Part shown: positions 1 through 11,775 of the stretch, one piece after another | How the letters are laid out: every line of letters starts with the position of its first letter | Position numbering within the stretch: position 1 is the first letter of the stretch | From: Hypholoma sublateritium FD-334 SS-4 | Taxonomy: Eukaryota; Basidiomycota; Agaricomycetes; Agaricales; Strophariaceae | DNA: 64,000 nt | Assembly (NCBI GenBank): GCA_000827495.1 | Contig: KN817561.1 | Span: 62,001-126,000 of the forward strand | Reading direction: 5' to 3' | Translations under genes and position numbers: made by a program | The notes under the pieces: generated by a model | Told to the model about the DNA's origin: nothing | Database searches by the model: none | What the model saw: only the letters and a program-made list of their open reading frames with translations

Positions 1-514
1 GGTGAGTCAAATGCATGGTTTTATTGAGTAATATAACAAAGTGACTTACTGGGTCTGTAAGCACAGACAATGCACATCGGACCTGGTTGCTGGTGAGCAG
101 GTAGGTGGGGTCGGTGGCACTGCCCTTGACTCCCTCAGGTGTGACAACGCGCTTCGTCCTCAGGCCCTTCTTGATCCATTGCCCATAGGCAGTTTCCTTG
201 TGGAAACTGGGTGCGTCGATGAGCTTGAGGCCGGGGGCCAGGATTGACAATTGCTTTTGTTTTGGTAAGTACATGACAGACTTTCGAGAACAACAGAAAA
301 ACGCACTCTTAGACCGTTGTGCGCAGGAGGCTCCGGGGACACTGGTGAGGTGGATGGGGAACGATCCTCTGATGCGGAATGCTCCTCGGGCGCAGAGGAG
401 TTCCAGGATGCAGGTAAGACACGCTTCTAGTAGTTTGTTAGTTCATAGGTACTTGTTATATTATCAATAACGTTAACAGCTTACACGTTTGGACGGGACT
501 GTGACTTGGGGCAT
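1..514 (-). CDS. Hypothetical protein, 5' part only (runs off left edge)
   Basis: I do not recognise this gene. On the minus strand an ATG at 514 opens a 30-nt exon (514-485). Exons 426-307 and 253-50 follow, separated by introns 484-427 (58 bp, GTAAGC...TACTAG, with an ACTAAC branch site) and 306-254 (53 bp, GTGCGT...AAAAG). A GTAAGT donor at 49 begins an intron that leaves the window. All three exons have lengths divisible by three and all junctions are phase 0. The 118 visible residues start MPQVTVPSKRKRV, pass through a Ser/Pro/Glu-rich stretch (about residues 15-45), then a more ordered part with LAPGLKLIDAPSF and KKGLRTKRVV. The basic start suggests a nuclear protein, but no domain is visible. 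The splice grammar, rather than homology, is the evidence that it is real. Confidence 0.65.
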
Positions 515-1916
515 TTTGAACGGAGAGATCGTGTAAAAGCAAGGTATCTATTTATTTATCTCTTTCCTAGGGGCCTTGTACCTCCGGCAACTGCTCCGGA
601 AGAGCAACTACCAATCTCACCTATCTACCATGCTGATATATGGTACTTCTGATATTTCATGGTATGAAATTCCATCGATCATCCAATATATTTCCTCGGA
701 TTGTTGGGCTATCGGTATAGTAATCCGACACCCCGGATTTCTCAAACATCGTGCTACCGATAATTAGGATGGTCAAATAATCACAACGATCAAGGGCCAT
801 GATTTTCATTTAATTTATAGGTGGACTATCTACCTATGGATTGTTACGATTGTTTGGACGATTGTTTGGATTGTAGAACAATCATAACAATCCATGCCCA
901 TGTTAATTACAGCTCAAAACGCAGTGAGTATTCTACTTTCAAAATATTTCAATGATGGCAGATTGCATAACAATTAATATCATCTTCTCATGGTACACGT
1001 CTTTGCACTAACGACGGGCGCTTATTTTACTTTCTATATCCGTAGCTCGACTGACAAGACTTGAATATCTAATCTACTCGACGATATCATAAGCACCATC
1101 CGAAACGCGCCCTGGGAACGGGAGCCGAGTTAGTTGATGATGTCCCTGACCATACTAAGGGTCGCCCGAGAGCGGGACATAGTACCCAAGTAGGTATCCC
1201 TCGTTTTCTTATGCTTTTTTCACTCAAATATTCTTCCAGTGGGACAGAATGGTCTATATTCCAATGCTACACCACAAACGAGGTGAATTGTCCCGTATTG
1301 GGGCGTCAGACCCTCCGACACCAGGTCCTGGGAATGGGACTAAAGATAGCTACCGAACGATATTCGCTTACCGCATTGTCATGATGGGGGTTCGAAATCT
1401 GAAATGAAGCTTGCAGTGGTCGCCGACCGTATATACCAAAATATGCTGTGCACCCCCCGACTCGAGGGTGATGAGGAGCGCCCTGGCCCACAGCCTTGAT
1501 ACCACTGCTTCAAGTTTGCATTTTTGACTAGATAAGCACCATTCAACCACAAAATATCATATTTGTTTTATTGTCTTCTCACTCCGTCACTGATCCTGTC
1601 AGATCTCGCAGCGTACAATATACTTACGCGTTGACCCTGATATTGATCAGCCCAGACAATTTTTCAATCGGTACAAGAGGTTTATAATCGCGCACGAAGC
1701 GCGATTTTGTACGACGTTCTGCCAACCTGCACGACATGCCTGCCCCCACATTCCATGTGGAATATATCTGGGAATGTTTGCGGAGCATGGGGGCAGAGAG
1801 GGGCAGAGAGTGTTTCGGCTAACCAGGCTGTGCAATTTGGCGATCCCCTCGCGTTCGGACCTTTGATGGATAATTGTCATATCCCCTTCGAACCGGCTGA
1901 TGGCAAGCGCGAAAGC
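515..1916. other. Intergenic stretch with clustered inverted repeats
   Basis: No convincing coding sequence is seen. It holds the upstream region of the left-edge gene and, at about 700-900, several short inverted repeats, the longest being the 19-bp pair listed separately. The rest shows no recognisable element. Confidence 0.5.
836..895. repeat. 19-bp inverted repeat (hairpin)
   Basis: The arms are 836-854 (ATGGATTGTTACGATTGTT) and 877-895 (its reverse complement with one mismatch). The 22-bp loop contains further copies of the GATTGTTTGGA word. It could be a MITE remnant, a transcript hairpin or a palindrome hotspot. No flanking target-site duplication is obvious. Confidence 0.6.
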
Positions 1917-2177
1917 TATAAAAGCCAGGAGGAATTCCCAGATGATTCCCCAAGTGCCTGGTGCATCTTCACAGCTTCGTGCAAACTCAGTGAGTCCGTT
2001 CCCTGTCTATCTTTGTCTGCAGATGCTAATTCCAAGCGCCTCTAGTTACATTCTAGGGCCGGATCCCTTCAACGCACAAGACCTCAATTAAAGAAGTACG
2101 TGCTCACCGTTGCCCTCGTAGGAGGCCCAACTAATATGTCTTCGCAGAATCTATAAATTTACATTCTTTCAATCAAA
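1917..2177 (+). promoter_or_regulatory. TATA box and intron-bearing 5' leader of the His-rich secreted gene
   Basis: TATAAAAG lies at 1917-1924, 250 bp before the ATG at 2178. Between them are two stretches with intron grammar: GTGAGT near 1990 to CTGCAG near 2022, and GTACGT near 2097 to TTCGCAG at 2148 with a CTAAT branch site. I infer a spliced 5' untranslated leader. A second A/T box (CTATAAATTT, about 2151) is too close to the ATG to be the main promoter. Confidence 0.45.
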
Positions 2178-3372
2178 ATGCCTTCCAAAATTACTCTTGC
2201 CCTCGTCGCCTGCGTCGCCTACCGGACGGCCTCAGTCATGGCTCTGCCCCTGCAGAATTCGTACGACCTCACCGAGCGCGACTATGCCGATATCGACGGT
2301 CTTGAGGCCCGCATGTTCGACAACGACTTTGAGGACTTTGTTGTCCGTGAAGTCACTGCACCTCCCACTGTCGATACCCCTCCTGTTGCGGTTGTTCCCC
2401 CTGCTGTGGCTGCCGTGGCCGAACCTGCACCTCCTGTCGGTGCCAACTCCCTTGCATCAACCTCCAACCCTAATGGCGGCGCGCCCCACCCTCACGTAAG
2501 GTCTTCCCGATCTTGGAATATTAAAATAGTCTAATCTCCTCCCTTAGCCGCCTCCAGGACACCACCGTCACCGTCACCCCCACCACCACCATGCTCACAG
2601 CCATACCGGGCCGCGCCACGGGCCTCACCACCCCCACAACCCCGCTGTTGGGGGTAGCAGAACTGGTGCGAAGGAGGCAAAGGAGGCGGTTGTAGTGTCC
2701 CCCAAACCCGATGCGTCTACGCCCGCTGCCGCTCAGGCTCCTCTGCAGGCGCCCCTGCAGGACCCCACTGCGCCCGCACCTGCTCTTTCGCGGAGATGGG
2801 CGTGGCTCGACAACTTCATCCACGGTCACCCGAAGCCGCAAGCCGTGTCCGGCGCGCACCTCGCGAACGTTGGCCCCAAGGCACCCGCTAAGCCTCCTGC
2901 TGGCTCCGACCTCGCCGACCCCATCCAGGACCGCGAGCTGGGTGCCGAGCCTGCCCCCGCCGCTGAGGGTGCGCCGAAGCATGCCGCCCTCGCCGAGGGT
3001 TCCTCCAAGCCTGAGACACCCGCCGAAGGTGCCCCCAAGTCCCACGAGCTCGCCGCCGAGGGTACGAAAGCCACGAAGCCGCACCGTCACAGCCACCGAC
3101 AGGGCGCTGTCCGCACCCACCGCACCCACCGCACGGCCGAGCAGATCAAGGCCGACCCGACGCTCACGGAGAAGGCCCGCAGACGCGCGCTGCGCCGTGC
3201 GGCCCTCCGCGAGAAGCGCCTTGCGCACATCTCGGAGCAGGCGGGCGAGTCGCACCAGCTCGCCAAGCACCACCTTGACACCACCACTGGCGGCGCGAAA
3301 GCTGCTCAGGAGGGCACTGCTGCACCTGTCGTACCTGTCGCTGCTCCTCTCGGTGCTTCGCGCAGGCGGTGA
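2178..3372 (+). CDS. Secreted Pro/Ala-rich protein with a histidine-rich segment
   Basis: This is a two-exon gene (2178-2495 and 2548-3372; a 52-bp intron in phase 0) encoding about 380 residues. Residues 1-23 form a signal peptide (MPSKITLALVACVAYRTASV), followed by an acidic, Pro/Val/Ala-rich stretch. Exon 2 opens with a dense histidine block containing HHRHRHPHHHHAHSH. After it come Ala/Pro/Lys repeats (forms of EGAPK/EGSSKPE around residues 230-280) and a basic, helical C-terminus rich in Arg/Ala/Glu. The protein is low in complexity and has no enzymatic domain. The His block could bind metal ions, but that is inference. Codon third positions are strongly GC, typical of an expressed gene. 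A long open frame on the opposite strand is only a compositional shadow. The product is extracellular or wall-associated, function unknown. Confidence 0.8.
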
Positions 3373-3733
3373 GGGCAGGCTTCGAATAGGAATCAGTAGT
3401 AAAGCATATTTGTAAAATTGTAATTTTCTGCGATTGATCCCAAATTGACACGGATGATACCAAAAGACGTGCGTCATCAAGTGATAAGAGTGATGCAACT
3501 TGTGCTACTTTATGCGTCGACGAAACAATTGATCGAAATTACAACGTCGCTTGGGTGGCGTCAATTGGGACCGTATGGGATCATGAAATATTATGCGAAA
3601 GAGATCGGTCTGCACAGATCGCCAGCACTGTGCACAACACTAGCAGTGAACACTGAGGATCAGATATATTTGCAGGGATGTAAGATATCGTTAGCAGCAT
3701 CAGACGGCATCGCACCACAATGACACAAGACAC
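3373..3733. other. Convergent 3' intergenic region
   Basis: This is the 3' side of two convergent genes. It is AT-rich and presumably carries both 3' UTRs. Nothing else is recognised. Confidence 0.5.
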
Positions 3734-6298
3734 CTACCGCCTCGCTGGCGGCGATCCATTCAGCGTCTCCCACTCCGGCCCCGGCGGGACGTCCCACTCG
3801 CCGTGGCAGTCCCAGTCCCAGTCCGTCTCCGCAATCGTCTTCTTCTGCGCCGCGACGAACGCCGCGAGGGGGCACATGCCGTCTTTCTCCTCCGGACAAC
3901 CCTCGATGCCCGTAAGCGGCGCAACGCCATCGTTGATGATCACACGGATCTGCGGGCCGGGCGTGGATGTACACTCGAGCACTGCGTCGTGCGGGGTCAG
4001 CTGTGGCAGCATGGATTGTATGGCGTGAATAGGTACATACACTGGAATTGGATGTTCGTCGCGAACGGCGCGAGCTCGGCGGAGCGGAAGGATCGATTGT
4101 GCGGGATGTGTGTGTACGGCAGCGGGCCCGACTTCGCGAAGCTCGTCAGATTCAGTGCCGTGATGACTGGCGATTACGCGTAAGCACTCGCGAAACACGC
4201 GGAAATGTCAAAAGACTGACTGTTCAGAACCACAACTTCGTGCGTAGCATCGACATAGAGGCTGTGGTCGAGCGGGAATGTCACCTTGTTGTCGTTGAGC
4301 GTCGAGTTCGTGGACGAGTTGTGTGTCTCGATGGGCGTGTGTGTTAGACGTGCGATCATCTCCTGGATGTAGCCGATTCCTTGCACCCGAGAGACAGGAG
4401 AACCGAACGCCGATCCATACCAAAACTGGAGGTCGAGGCTAACAGTGTTTGCGTAAAGTGCGTGGAGGTGCACAAAAGAACGAAAACGTACGCATAATCG
4501 AACCCGTCCCATTCTTTCTCTGTGAACAATTCACAAAACTTGGAGTATCCGAGAGCGACAGTCTGCAATGGCCATCAGGACGAGGACATACTGAAATAAG
4601 CAAAAATGTTGCCTCATAAGCACACATCTGTTGCATGATGTACACGTCTTGGATGCTCAGTTCAAGGCCATGCAAATGCTTCTGAAGCCGCTTGCGGGCA
4701 TGGTGGAGATATTTCTCGGCCCATCGAGAGATGTACCACATGCCGCGATCTGATTTACTTGGGATTCTGGCATTTGGACAACTGTTTGCAATTGAAGAAT
4801 CGTTGGTCACGGCGGTCCCCCGAGGAAGACCGAAAAACGTACGTCATGTATGGGGCAAGTGTATTGTTGAACTAGGTAGGCGAACAGTCAGTCAGATCAA
4901 AACCAGATCTGATGAAAAGGAACAGCACATACTCCTTGTTCTTCAATTGTGATACTCTGTTGATATTGTCCTTCGAATGGGTATCCAAAGAATCCGATAG
5001 CAAAGTTCATCGCTGACGCTAGCATGCGATCTCTGCAAAATAGATATAACTTCAGCCCTTCGCATATGCGTTATGGAGATGATTACGAACTGAGACTCGG
5101 TTCTGAAAACAGGAATAATGTTGTTCTCGGTGAAGTTCTCGAGGAGGAAACCATATTTGATGCGAGCAGTAATGCCGAGGTCATCTAAATTGTAGAGAAA
5201 CGTAAATTATAGAAAGCCAACGAACTAATCACTTGGCAAGAACTCACAGAGCTGCTGTCGTCCAAAAGGCGTCAAAACTGTTTGGCATGGAATTTAGAGA
5301 CAAGGAAACGAGCGTGTATTTATCCTTACCTTCTTCGCCAAGTTTGTAGGTCCTACAATTCGCACGTCAGTTTCAAATGAACAGCCGAGAAAGAAGACGC
5401 ACCAATCATTGAGGAATTCTAGGTCACCACTAGCATTCCATGTCTCCGGAGCTACGTTCAACTTTGTCCCAAATTTAGCTGGGCCTCCATAGCTGGCTAT
5501 ATACCACATAACCTTCAGCCAGATAGAAAAAGCAACACGACGAAAGGACTGACCCCAAGCAGTAGGATATCGTGCACCGTGCCTGTGCAAGAAATGCAGG
5601 CCTGTGACGCGACATGTTTCAGGAGTCGCGGCTGTTGAGTCCACACCAAAATGTCCCTTCGCAACACTGAACCATGGCGAAAGGTTGCCCCAGCTTCGGA
5701 ATAGGTTAAACTTGGAGTCCTTCTTCTTGTCCTTCAGCGATGAGTTGTCCGCAGGGATTAAGGCGGGTCGAAGTAGAGGGTGATTACATTGTCCTGTTTG
5801 CAGAGGATATGCCGGAGCTGTCGCAACAACCGCCGCCTCAGCTCCAGTGGGGGTAGCTCCCGCATAGCCAACATTCGACGGGAATAATGATGGAAACGCG
5901 TTCGTTGGCTCGGTTGGGGGGAATTTGTGGACTACAGTCGAGCCTGCCCAAGGAGATGCCAACACAGACACGTCATCCTGCTTGGATTGAGTATGCACTG
6001 CGACCAACTGTTGGTCGTATCGCTTGAAGCAGTTCGTACCACATATGGCATACTGGGCAAGGAGGCAGGCGACTGTGCCGAGAACGAATGCAGTAGCAAC
6101 GCTGATAGAGCTGAACTTCTGCTGTCTACACGAATGGGTGAAAGATATGTCGGATTTCCCTTTCGTTGGCGAAGCTATCGCGTCGGCTTCTGGCCTGGAA
6201 GTTGGTAGTAGAGCCTCGGTTTCGGCGCCATGAGAGTCATAGATGTTGGAAGCTTCTTCCGCATTCAGTGCAGTCTCGACGTCGGGTCTGCCAGGCAT
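3734..6298 (-). CDS. Membrane-anchored histidine acid phosphatase (phytase-like)
   Basis: This belongs to the histidine acid phosphatase branch of the phosphoglycerate-mutase-like superfamily, which hydrolyses phosphomonoesters through a phospho-histidine. The catalytic RHGARYPT motif is clear (about residue 240). The partner motif near the C-terminus reads DATHEV, in the place of the usual HD/HAE proton donor. Further family blocks are WTYKLGEEVLTPFGRQQL, IITALNLTSFA, PYTHIPHNRSF, NIQFQLLEC and INDGVAPLTGIEGCP. The N-terminus has no cleavable signal but a cytosolic tail of about 65 residues followed by a hydrophobic segment (SVATAFVLGTVACLLAQYAI), so a type II membrane protein is likely. The gene has many short introns; three near the 3' end were resolved in phase, including a 59-bp one with a CTGAC branch site and a 54-bp one. 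The start ATG at 6298 opens the first long exon. Substrate (phytate or other phosphate esters) cannot be told from sequence. Confidence 0.88.
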
Positions 6299-6830
6299 CG
6301 AGAGGAGTACTATCTAAAGCACTCGAAATAGAGGGTGGATGTAAATAACGAGCGATGAACGTTTAGTACAGGTTTGGTACTCAGTAAACCTACTTTCTCA
6401 CGCTTATAGTACTATCTCCTCGTCCCGGGTTTTTTCTCCAGAGAACAACGAGGTCTCATAGCAATCACATCATTTGAAAGTCATTTACATCTTCCCTTTG
6501 CCCACCCCGGGCTAACGAGGTAGTCCTATCTCCTGACTCACTGGCAGACTTCAGTGGATGTTTTCTCTGTTTGGGAATGCCGACGAAACTTTTTGAGTAT
6601 GTTATCTTTTTTGGATCCTCACTGACTTGATTTGCTTAGCTGACTATCGTATTTGTTCGCAGAAGCTTTTCTCGATGGGTCCATGGCAACTAGTGCAATG
6701 TTCTGTCAAGATTAAACTTTCGACATATTGCCCATCTCGTAAAATGACTCCGAGCCCGCACATCGTTGAGCTGCCTTAAGAACCTTGCTGTTCAGAGGCC
6801 ATGTCGCCCATATCCTTAATCCTCTTCATC
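6299..6830. other. Divergent promoter region (phosphatase / Argonaute)
   Basis: This 532-bp spacer separates two divergent starts and must hold both promoters. An in-frame stop lies 15 bp upstream of the Argonaute ATG. I see no clear TATA box or coding exon. Confidence 0.5.
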
Positions 6831-9800
6831 ATGAATTCACGCAAACAGATAACAGTTGATACCAACTCATTTCTAATTACCAGGATGCCGACAAAAGTGT
6901 ACTACATGTACGACATCGGTGAGTATAGCCTACTTATATCGTTCAAGCACTACTAAATTATTTCATTGTAGTGTTCTCGCCTCCCGTCAAGCAGAGGCAA
7001 AAGCGGAACCGCCTTTTCCACCACCTCCAGACGACCGTGAGGCCGGAAATTTTCAACCCGCGTCTCGTATACGACAGCAACGCCATTGCCTACTCACCCG
7101 GCCGGATGGATCTGGCCGGGAACAGTGGCGCTACGGTGTGTGTCCAGCCCGGGTTGAGGTGGTGAGGCCCATACTGGTCCTGACGTAGCTTGGTTGCATT
7201 ACCACAGTTCTCTGTGATGCTGGGCAAGAATGAGGAGCAGCCCACTGACAAGCCTGGTGCAATTCAGATCCGCATCAGCCTGACTAGCAGCGACGCTATC
7301 AACGCGGGGTGCGTCCATTATTCTGCGCGCGGGCGGCGCGCAACGCTGACGGGAGGCACACAGCGATGTGAGTGATATCACCAATGATCGCAAAATCACG
7401 CAGCGCAGCATTACGGCGACGAATCTGATGCAGCTCATCGTCCGGCAGGGGCCCAACCAGTAGGTCCTCAAATATTACTGTGCGATATTTCCTTTCAATA
7501 TGTGGCCAGGGCTCACGCCAACAACGGCCGCGCGTATTTTCCGGGAAAAGAGCGGCTTCAGATAAGAGGCACTGGTATTGAACTATGGCGGGGAATTTTC
7601 CAGTATGCATCATCACCAAAACGTTGGCCTCGTGTTCGAGAACTAATCATAGTGATTGCTTCTAGGTCTGTTCGGCCAACACTGGGGCGTATGGTCCTGA
7701 CAATCGATACATCTACTGCTGCCGTGTAAGGAGCTGATACTACAATTTTTCTCCTACGGTCTGAGGTGTTTCTAATATAATACGCACTCTTTGATAGATA
7801 TAAATCAGGATCTCTCATCGACGTCATGATGGATTTCCTCAATACGGGCAACATTCGCACATTGCAAATGAACGAAAAAGACCCAAAGTTCCATAGCCTC
7901 GAGAAGTTTCTGAAAAAGCTCCAAATCAAAATACAGACTGGTATTAATGGTGGGCGCTCCCGGATCAAGTCTATTCGAGGCTTGGTCCCTGCTGGAGGGG
8001 AGTACACATTCTTCAAAGAATCTGAAGGAAAAAAGGTTACGGTCGCGGTGAGGTCAATCCTTTTAAAATCACAAATACCGTACTGATAGATTTATTCATC
8101 TAGCAACACTTCAAAGATGCGTACAATATGGATTGCGAACATCGTCATATAGTTGGAATCAACCTTGCGGGGAAAAAAGACGGGGGTGCGGAAGTTGTCC
8201 CAGCCGAGTTTTGTGTAGTTGAACCTGGCCAGTTTTTCCGCCACAAGATCCCGGAAAGCGCGACCTCCCAGATGGTCAAGTTTGCCACCACAAGGCCACT
8301 TGACCGGTTGGAAAAGATTAAAAAAGGAGTGAGTATCCCACAGCAGCCTTTGCCATGTGATGTGTCTTACTCCACTGATAACAGGCCGCCGACTATAATA
8401 CCTCAGAATATATCAGAGAATCCGGGATGATTGTGGATACGAAGCATATGGCTATCAAGGCGTCTATTCTGGCTCCGCAGAAGCTTCAGTATGGTGGTAA
8501 TGACACAATTATCGTCAGTCTTCTCACCTACAGAAATTCCTCGCCTCCAAATTCTACGTGCTGATTATAACTGTCCAATGGCAGGTCGACAACGGAAGCT
8601 GGAATGTGATGCGAAAAAAATTCTTTAATCCCGCCCCCATCAAATCCTGGGCGGTTATCAACTTATGCCCAGAAAGGGTGCAGGTCAGACAATGTGAATA
8701 TTTTGCCCAAGGACTACAGGCCTCCTGTACGGCTCTTGGTGCGTATTTTTTAGTTTGCCTCTAAGCGATTCTGGCTCACTATCATATACAGGAATGAGTT
8801 TGTTTTTAGTCTGGAAATTTCGTTATATTTCAATACTAAAAACATTTGGTAGATGTTGCGCAACTTCTTGGTATCTATGCCGGAGGGGGGCACAATGTGG
8901 ACAGTGTACGCGTTAAATTATTAGAACTTTTAGGTGCTGAACTTGATATGCTTGCTAAATATAATTACAGGACCTTGAAAGTGCAATGGAGGACATCTGG
9001 AAGAAAACCCAGAACGCTGAAGTAATCGCAAACACAATTCTTGTTGTCATCCTGCCGCAGAACGCCGCGGCGATCAGGACTGCGGTCAAGCGTTGGGGCG
9101 ACGTTACTCGAGGTATGTCAAAGAATGCATTCCTCAATAAACCAATATTTATTCTGGCCCACAGGCATTCGGACACAGTGCATTCGCGAGGGTAAAGTTG
9201 GCAATGCCAACAACCAATACTACAATAATGTGGCATTGAAGTACGTCCTTTGCTCCACTGCTATAAACAACAATCTCAAATTGTCCTCCATCAAGGATCA
9301 ATGCCCGCCTCGGAGGCACAAATTTGAGGGGCATCTCAGCCATAATGGCCGAACTCGACAAGCAGTTCACAATCATCATGGGTCAATTTTAAATTCAATT
9401 TTGCTTGTTGATCTGCGCCTTATTTGTTTCGGCTTGAAGGTGCTGATGTGGGACATCCAGGCCCTGGTGTACAGAAGCCGTCGGTCACAAGTCTTGTCTA
9501 TTCGCATGATAGATACGCGACGCAGTACGCTGCATTCTCAGCATTCCAGGCCCCTCGAATGGAGATCATCGCAGACCTTCAGACGTTTGTCTCCAATGCT
9601 GTCAACAACTGGGGGCAGAAGAACCGAAAGACCCCCGCACGTATTTTCTTCTTCCGTGATGGGGTTTCGGAGGGCGAGTTTGTTAGGGTTTCTGACGACG
9701 AAATCCAACAAATCAAAGGTATTATCTATCATTTGTTAAAACAGATATTTCACTGAATCAAACGCACTACATTTTCTTACCAGCCGGTATCGATGATGTA

Positions 9801-10718
9801 TGGGCTCAGAGGAAACTCACGGAACCGAAACCTTTGCTCACATTCATTGTTGTTGGAAAGCGGTGAGGCAACCTCTTTAAGTGATTCTTTTAGCCTTCAA
9901 TAATCAACAATTACCTCTGTCTGCAGCCACCACACTGTTTTCTTCCCTCGACACGGAGAAGGGTAAGTAAAATTCTCGCATAACAGATTTGTTCGCCATA
10001 CTAGTAAGGACCACACATCTGATAAACGGTGTCTGGCTATTATTATTAAGACCTGCGGATAGAACTGGCAATTGTGTCGCAGGGAGCGTAATCGACGGCG
10101 ATGAGATTACGCACCCAGCAAATGAAGATTTCTATCTTCAAAGCCACTCGGCAATTCAAGGAAGTGGGTTATTTCAGTCCCTCATTTGATTTTTTTTTAA
10201 ATTTACATCGCCCGTACAGCTTGCCGGTCCAGTCACTATATAGTTCTTCTCAACGAGAATCGAGAACGTTTCCCTCTGCCTGCGTACTGCACTTGTCTAG
10301 TCCTTTGAGTTTGATACTTACCGTCTTATATTTCTTCTCCCAGAATTCAAGAACTGGCGTATTCGCTTTGCCATGTGTACGCGAAGGCCACTCGTTCAGT
10401 ATCTATTCCAGCCCCTGTGTATTGTAAGTGCTGATTCGTAGTACATGTATAATTACTGACAATCAATTGTGCCTATCCTTCAGACGCTGATGTGAGTGTC
10501 ATGTATCTCTCTCAGCGCATGATGTAAATAAGGCTGATTGAAATCTCCAGCTGGCGTGTGCTCGTGGTCCGTTCCACATCGGTTCCAATGCTGTCCTCAC
10601 TTTCGATGACGGCATGTCGACTTCCACTGGCAGCCAGTCCAACTTCGATCTTGAGAGCTGGAAATCGGCATGGCGCCCTACCAGCAAAAGACTGGAAAAC
10701 GCCATGTATTTCCTCTAG
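6831..10718 (+). CDS. Argonaute (RNA-silencing effector)
   Basis: Spliced by eye, the gene gives about 845 residues in roughly 22 introns, with no break. Argonaute loads small guide RNAs and represses or cleaves matching transcripts. Blocks in order: N domain (KVYYMYDI), linker DUF1785 (GIELWRGIFQ, SVRPTLGRMVLTID), PAZ, L2 (WNVMRKKFFNP), MID (AVKRWGDV, TQCIREGKV, ALKINARLGG), and PIWI (ADVGHPGPG, MEIIADL, RDGVSEGEF, PAPVYYADLACAR), ending MYFL. The catalytic residues read D-E-D-D, so slicer activity is plausible. The N-terminal extension common in eukaryotic members is nearly absent: the ATG at 6831 is 6 codons before the ITVDTNSF strand, and an in-frame TAA lies upstream. Two exons are tiny: 8792-8797 (6 nt) and 10484-10491 (8 nt, carrying the last catalytic Asp). 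At the usual guide 5'-stacking Tyr position this protein has Arg (see findings). I am very sure of the family, less so of each splice site. Confidence 0.93.
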
Positions 10719-11775
10719 GTTGGCATTGAGTTAACTGAGGTACACTTTTTGAGCGCATATCATTTTGGCGAGATCCGAATCAGATGTTGAAGTTGTCTCG
10801 AAGGAATATCGTGCAGTAGAATTGTCTCCCGTCTGCAAATGTACCCCACGTCATGTGTGAATATACAGTGATTTCCATTCAATAGCAGGCGGCGCACAGC
10901 AGTATTCGGGAGCCGTCCGACAATTCCCAATAACAAGAGGAGCGCTCCAATCTGGACAATGCCACTGGAGGTATCAGTTGGGCGTTGATCTCCTTTATAG
11001 CACCCCGTCGTACCCAGTGGCGCTGGGGTATAAGGCGTCATGATACGTGCGAGATCGGATCACATCACCTACCTTCATCTACGTACTTACCAGCAGAATG
11101 TGTTCGAAAAGTGGTGGCAGGGGTTCGTATGCTCCCCCTGTGTATCGACTTTGCCGCCCTTTGTTGGATATCCCCAACTTGACCAAGTTTCATGGCGAGC
11201 TAATAATCATCAATCTTAATCAACTGCAAACATTTTCATTTGAGTCAAGGAAAGCGTTAAAACATGATCGTTAAATTCTGATAGTCGTGCGTAGATACTG
11301 TGAAACACACGAACGCGCAATGGCATAGCCAACGCGCCATAACTAGATACAAGTACACATTACAAGGAACAGATGGGCGAATCGTTGGTATGCAGGATAT
11401 ATAGTGTAAGGATGTGAAAGGAGTAAATGGTGTATGCAATGGTGGTTGGATCGAGCATCGGATCGTTGCGACGATGCGGGCCATGTTGATAAATAAATAA
11501 GGCAAATGGTATTGTACAGAACCAAAAAAAACCTGAGACGACAAGGTAAAAGTCCACGAGGAGAGAGGGCATCGCAGAGGGGTACAGGATACCGTCAAGA
11601 GAAGGAATAATCGTTTTGAGATCATGATTGTTTCGTCGTTGGGATGCGTTGTATTTCGTCGTCGTTTTCTTTCGGTAAATCCAAGAGTGATATGGGGAAA
11701 TAAAGATATTTTGAGAGGATTTTTAATCTCGCCTGAGTAAGAGCGGCGTATTTGTTGGTGTTGGGATGAGAAGGT
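10719..11775. other. Convergent intergenic region (Argonaute / PP1 regulator)
   Basis: About 1 kb between two convergent genes. The right part (about 11,280-11,775) is T/C-rich on the minus strand and is probably the 3' UTR of the PP1 regulatory subunit. I see no coding signal. Confidence 0.45.

Noticed and set aside
2521..3498. Long antisense open frame (325 codons) opposite the His-rich gene
   Set aside because: It is a GC-composition shadow; the sense strand has signal peptide, in-phase intron and stop, and the antisense protein is low complexity without domain.
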